From contig NZ_QOHF01000010.1 in the NCBI RefSeq assembly GCF_003319115.1, positions 62,001 through 126,000 on the forward strand: a stretch of DNA of 64,000 nt. Direction: 5' to 3'. Position numbers and translations under genes: made by a program. Below the pieces are notes generated by a model, which had not been told where the DNA came from, ran no database searches, and saw nothing but the letters and a program-made list of their open reading frames with translations. The stretch is from Geodermatophilus sp. TF02-6. GTDB taxonomy: Bacteria; Actinomycetota; Actinomycetes; Mycobacteriales; Geodermatophilaceae. Within the stretch, counting starts at the first letter, position 1. Every line of letters begins with the position of its first letter. Shown piece by piece: positions 61,756 to 64,000 of this stretch.

Positions 61756-61794
61756 CCGGCGCCCCCTGCCCGCGGAAGGAGCAGGGGGCGCCGG
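61756..61794. terminator. Hairpin terminator
   Basis: 14-base arms CCGGCGCCCCCTGC (61756-61769) and its complement (61781-61794) around an 11-base loop, between the SMP-30 remnant and the convergent small gene. Confidence 0.85.
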
Positions 61795-61809
61795 ATCGGG
61801 GTCAGGAGG

Positions 61810-61980
61810 TCAGCGGACCGGGCCGCGACCGTAGCCCCGGCCGCCGCCGCGCTTCTTGTTCTGCTCGCCGACCTTGGCGATGAACTCCCGGATCTTGGCC
61901 TGGTTCTGCGGCTTGCGGGCCTCCTGGATGACCTTCGCCGCCAGACCCGACGCCAGGACCTTCCTCAACATGCCGGCCAC
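61810..61980 (-). CDS. Small conserved basic protein, 56 aa
   Basis: GTG 61980 with GAGGAGG six bases upstream. Reads VAGMLRKVLASGLAAKVIQE, ARKPQNQAKIREFIAKVGEQ, then a Gly/Arg tail (KKRGGGRGYGRGP). Looks like a small nucleic-acid-associated protein; RGG-like tail suggests RNA or DNA contact. Not a named family. Confidence 0.75.
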   Translation of the reverse strand: MAGMLRKVLASGLAAKVIQEARKPQNQAKIREFIAKVGEQNKKRGGGRGYGRGPVR

Positions 61981-62241
61981 GGTGTTCCTCCTCGCTGCTC
62001 GCCCGTTGTTCGTCCGTGGTCGTGCCCGGTGGGCCGCTGGTCCAACCACCGGGATCCCACCGCTGTGCGTCCATGCTCCATCACTGTGTGTGGGGACACT
62101 CCGTCTCGGCACGAGATTGTCCGCAACCCGTTGACCTGCGGGTTCGCCAAGGCGGCCCTTCTGCTCCTGTCAGCATCTGCCGTGGTCAGCACGGCGAGTC
62201 GCGGTTTCCGCGCGTCGCCGTCCGGAGAGCCGGTCCGGGGT

Positions 62242-62271
62242 TTGGAGGCTGCCGCGGCACGCCCCTAGCGT
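62242..62271 (+). promoter_or_regulatory. Putative promoter upstream of the riboswitch
   Basis: TTGGAG (62242-62247) and TAGCGT (62266-62271) with an 18-base spacer, placing the start of transcription about 15-20 bases before the riboswitch. Weak match, supported mainly by position. Confidence 0.4.
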
Positions 62272-62294
62272 CGCTCGCCGTCCGGAGGGCCTGC

Positions 62295-62452
62295 CGTCAC
62301 CGACCTGGTGACACCCGCCGGGCGCCGCCGAACCGTGCGCCGGAGTGGCCGGTGCACGGGCCGGGGACCCACCGCAGCACTGGGGTGAAGCGCGACCTGG
62401 TCGCGCCGGGCGACTCCCCCGTCCGAACCCGTCAGCTAACCCGGTAGGCGGT
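62295..62452 (+). ncRNA. c-di-AMP riboswitch (ydaO-yuaA type)
   Basis: The leader of the NlpC/P60 gene carries the ydaO hallmarks: GGGCGCCGCCGAACCG, then GGGGACCCACCGCAGCACTG followed by GGGTGAAGCGCGACC, and the near-invariant 3' block GAACCCGTCAGCTAACCCGG with TAGGCGG. ydaO RNAs bind two c-di-AMP molecules and usually turn expression off; in actinobacteria they sit before NlpC/P60 and resuscitation-factor genes. The start codon is 26 bases beyond, so control could be by termination or by ribosome access. Confidence 0.9.
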
Positions 62453-62478
62453 CGTGGAGAACAGGAGACCCGTCGTCG

Positions 62479-62967
62479 ATGACGACTGCACGCACGTCCA
62501 CTGCCCGCCGCTCGTTCCGCGGGATCGCCGTCGCCGCCATCGCCGGCGCCGGCATCGCCCTCTCCCCCCTCCCGGCCTCGGCCGCCAGCACGGCCACCGC
62601 GGCCGTCGCGTCGAGCAGCGCCGCGCAGGTCGCCGTCGACACCGCGCTCGCCCAGGTGGGCGACCCGTACGTGTACGGCGCGAGCGGTCCCAACGCCTTC
62701 GACTGCTCGGGGCTGACCTCGTACGCCTACAAGGCCGCCGGCATCTCGCTGCCGCGCACCTCCAAGGCGCAGTCGACGTTCGGCACGCCGGTCGCCAAGT
62801 CCGCCCTCAAGCCCGGGGACCTGGTGTTCTTCTACAGCCCGGTCTCGCACGTGGGCATGTACATCGGCAACGGCCAGATGGTGCACGCCCCGACCAGCGG
62901 CTCGGTCGTGAAGGTCATCAAGCTCGACTCCATGCCGAGCTACGCCGGCGCCCGCCGGGTCGCCTGA
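62479..62967 (+). CDS. Secreted NlpC/P60 endopeptidase
   Basis: 162 residues. Signal peptide residues 1-36: basic start, hydrophobic GIAVAAIAGAGIALS, cleavage near ASA-AS. Single NlpC/P60 domain: GDPYVYGASGPNAFDCSGLT with catalytic Cys76, SHVGMYIGNGQMVHAPTSG with His124, and His136 as third residue. Cleaves peptidoglycan stem peptides; short secreted forms act in cell separation or resuscitation. ATG 62479 lies behind a c-di-AMP riboswitch, tying it to osmotic and wall homeostasis. Confidence 0.95.
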   Translation: MTTARTSTARRSFRGIAVAAIAGAGIALSPLPASAASTATAAVASSSAAQVAVDTALAQVGDPYVYGASGPNAFDCSGLTSYAYKAAGISLPRTSKAQSTFGTPVAKSALKPGDLVFFYSPVSHVGMYIGNGQMVHAPTSGSVVKVIKLDSMPSYAGARRVA

Positions 62968-63185
62968 CGCCGCGGACGCGGGCACCCCGACGCCCCGGTC
63001 GCCTGCCCGGCGACCGGGGCGCCGAGGCGTCGGAGCGGCGGCGCGCGGTCCGCGGACCGGGAAGGGGTTCCCGGCGGGACGCGACGGCGCGATCCTGGTC
63101 GCGTGCCGGCAGCAGCCCGGACGCCGGTGCACGACCTGGACGCCGGTACACGACGCCGACGGTCCGCCAGCAGGACGGAGGAGTC

Positions 63186-64000
63186 ATGGCCGATCCCACG
63201 AGCACCCCACCGCGCGTCTCGGTCTGCCTGGGCCTGGACTTCGACGCGATCTCGCTGTGGATCGGGTCGATGGGGTCCACCAGCCCCAGCATGATGTCCC
63301 GGGGCGAGTTCGGCGCCGCGGCCATCCCGCGGATCCTCGCCCTGCTCGAGCGCTACGGGGTGCGGGCGACCTTCTGCGTCCCCGGCCACAGCGTCTACGC
63401 CTATCCCGACCTGGTCCGCCGCATCCGCGACAGCGGCCACGAGCTGGGCCACCACGGCTGGGTGCACGAGAACCCGCAGAAGTTCGACCGGGACGGGGAG
63501 CGGCGCAACCTGGAGCGCGGTTTCGAGGCGTTCGACCGGGTCGTCGGCGTCCGCCCGCGCGGCTACCGCTCGCCCGCCTGGGACTTCAGCGAGAACACCA
63601 TCGACCTGCTGCTCGAGTTCGGCTTCGACTGGGACTCCAGCTGCATGGGCAACGACGTCCACCCGTACTACCTGCGCCAGGGCGACCAGGCGTCCCCGAC
63701 GGAGCCCTACGTCTTCGGCCGGCCGGTCGAGCTGGTCGAGGTCCCGGTGACCTGGGGGCTGGACGACTTCCCCCCGTTCGAGTTCGTGTGGGGGAGCAAC
63801 TCCGGGCTGACCAGCCCCTCCGACATCGAGGAGATCTGGCGCGGCGACTTCGACTACGCCTACCGGCACGCCGAGGGCGCGGTGTACGCGCTGACGATGC
63901 ACCCGCAGGTGATCGGCCGGGGGCACCGCATGCTCATGCTCGAGCGGCTGCTGCAGCACGTCTCCGGCCACGACGGCGTCGTCTTCGAGACCATCAGCGA
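63186..64000 (+). CDS. Polysaccharide deacetylase family protein (runs off the window)
   Basis: ATG 63186 with GGAGGAGTC directly upstream; open to the last base (271 codons), so the 3' end is missing. RVSVCLGLDFDAISLWIGS holds the first metal/catalytic Asp pair, GVRATFCVPGHSVYAYPDL and SGHELGHHGWVHENPQKF the metal His residues, RPRGYRSPAWDFSENTIDLL and FDWDSSCMGNDVHPYYL the later motifs, ALTMHPQVIGRGHRMLML the final His. This group includes sugar N-deacetylases and cyclic-imide hydrolases or PuuE-like allantoinases; with a DFDA motif and no signal peptide a cytoplasmic amidase is equally possible. Confidence 0.88.
   Translation, partial: MADPTSTPPRVSVCLGLDFDAISLWIGSMGSTSPSMMSRGEFGAAAIPRILALLERYGVRATFCVPGHSVYAYPDLVRRIRDSGHELGHHGWVHENPQKFDRDGERRNLERGFEAFDRVVGVRPRGYRSPAWDFSENTIDLLLEFGFDWDSSCMGNDVHPYYLRQGDQASPTEPYVFGRPVELVEVPVTWGLDDFPPFEFVWGSNSGLTSPSDIEEIWRGDFDYAYRHAEGAVYALTMHPQVIGRGHRMLMLERLLQHVSGHDGVVFETIS

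Overview
The window is very GC-rich DNA (about 75 % by eye) with GTG starts, strong AGGAGG ribosome sites and a gene set (cydABDC, DUF2277, PGPGW-type membrane protein, mycothiol-dependent maleylpyruvate isomerase family, DUF222/HNH endonuclease, F420-type LLM oxidoreductase, PknB-like kinases, FUSC and DUF1345 membrane proteins) typical of a soil or rock actinobacterium. Family-level placement in Geodermatophilaceae (Blastococcus/Geodermatophilus/Modestobacter) is my inference from overall character, not a database result. No rRNA, tRNA, CRISPR array or intact transposon was seen.

Layout. 0-6.2 kb: the 3' end of cydA, then cydB, a fused cydDC ABC transporter gene and an ATP-grasp protein. 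6.1-12.5 kb: eutBC (B12-dependent ethanolamine ammonia-lyase) and small housekeeping or hypothetical genes. 12.5-18.1 kb: a rearranged or decaying zone with a Vsr endonuclease, a frameshifted HNH endonuclease under a LexA-type SOS box, a glyoxalase-family gene broken by a 16-bp tandem repeat, another one-base frameshift gene and several minisatellites. 18.1-21.7 kb: thioesterase, acyl-CoA synthetase, phosphotriesterase-like hydrolase, a stump of a berberine-bridge oxidase and DUF427. 21.8-24.4 kb: small helical proteins, a ferritin-like protein and a Nudix hydrolase.

24.4-34.2 kb is a coherent catabolic region: an N-carbamoylsarcosine-amidase-like cysteine hydrolase, HyuB and HyuA (ATP-dependent hydantoinase/oxoprolinase), a GntR/FCD regulator, a divergent PEP-mutase/isocitrate-lyase-family enzyme, a GntR/UTRA regulator, an MBL-fold hydrolase and an NCS1 (hydantoin/nucleobase-type) permease. 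Together they suggest uptake and stepwise opening of a hydantoin-type ring. 34.4-39.8 kb: an M14 carboxypeptidase followed by a free-standing copy of its N-terminal segment, a collagen-like Gly-X-Y protein, a crotonase, and a thioredoxin-like gene with an in-frame amber codon.

39.9-54.3 kb looks like a conflict/defence neighbourhood: a 1,980-residue DUF4011-type SF1 helicase with a Vsr-like nuclease region and a DUF3320-like end, a VapBC-type toxin-antitoxin pair, a translationally coupled operon of membrane Ser/Thr kinase, 45-residue membrane peptide, zinc-ribbon P-loop GTPase and GAP1-like partner, a second PASTA kinase, and an RtcB RNA ligase. This GTPase operon is my best candidate for the interesting system.

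54.4-64 kb: gene fragments (aquaporin, alpha/beta hydrolase, an SDR with an internal deletion, a 5'-truncated SMP-30) among intact stress and membrane genes, ending with a c-di-AMP (ydaO-type) riboswitch in front of a secreted NlpC/P60 hydrolase and a polysaccharide deacetylase cut by the window edge. Across the window I also see a roughly 50-bp structured element, with changing but still complementary arms, just after stop codons (three copies), a palindromic repeat family at two loci, and many 15-33-bp tandem repeats.
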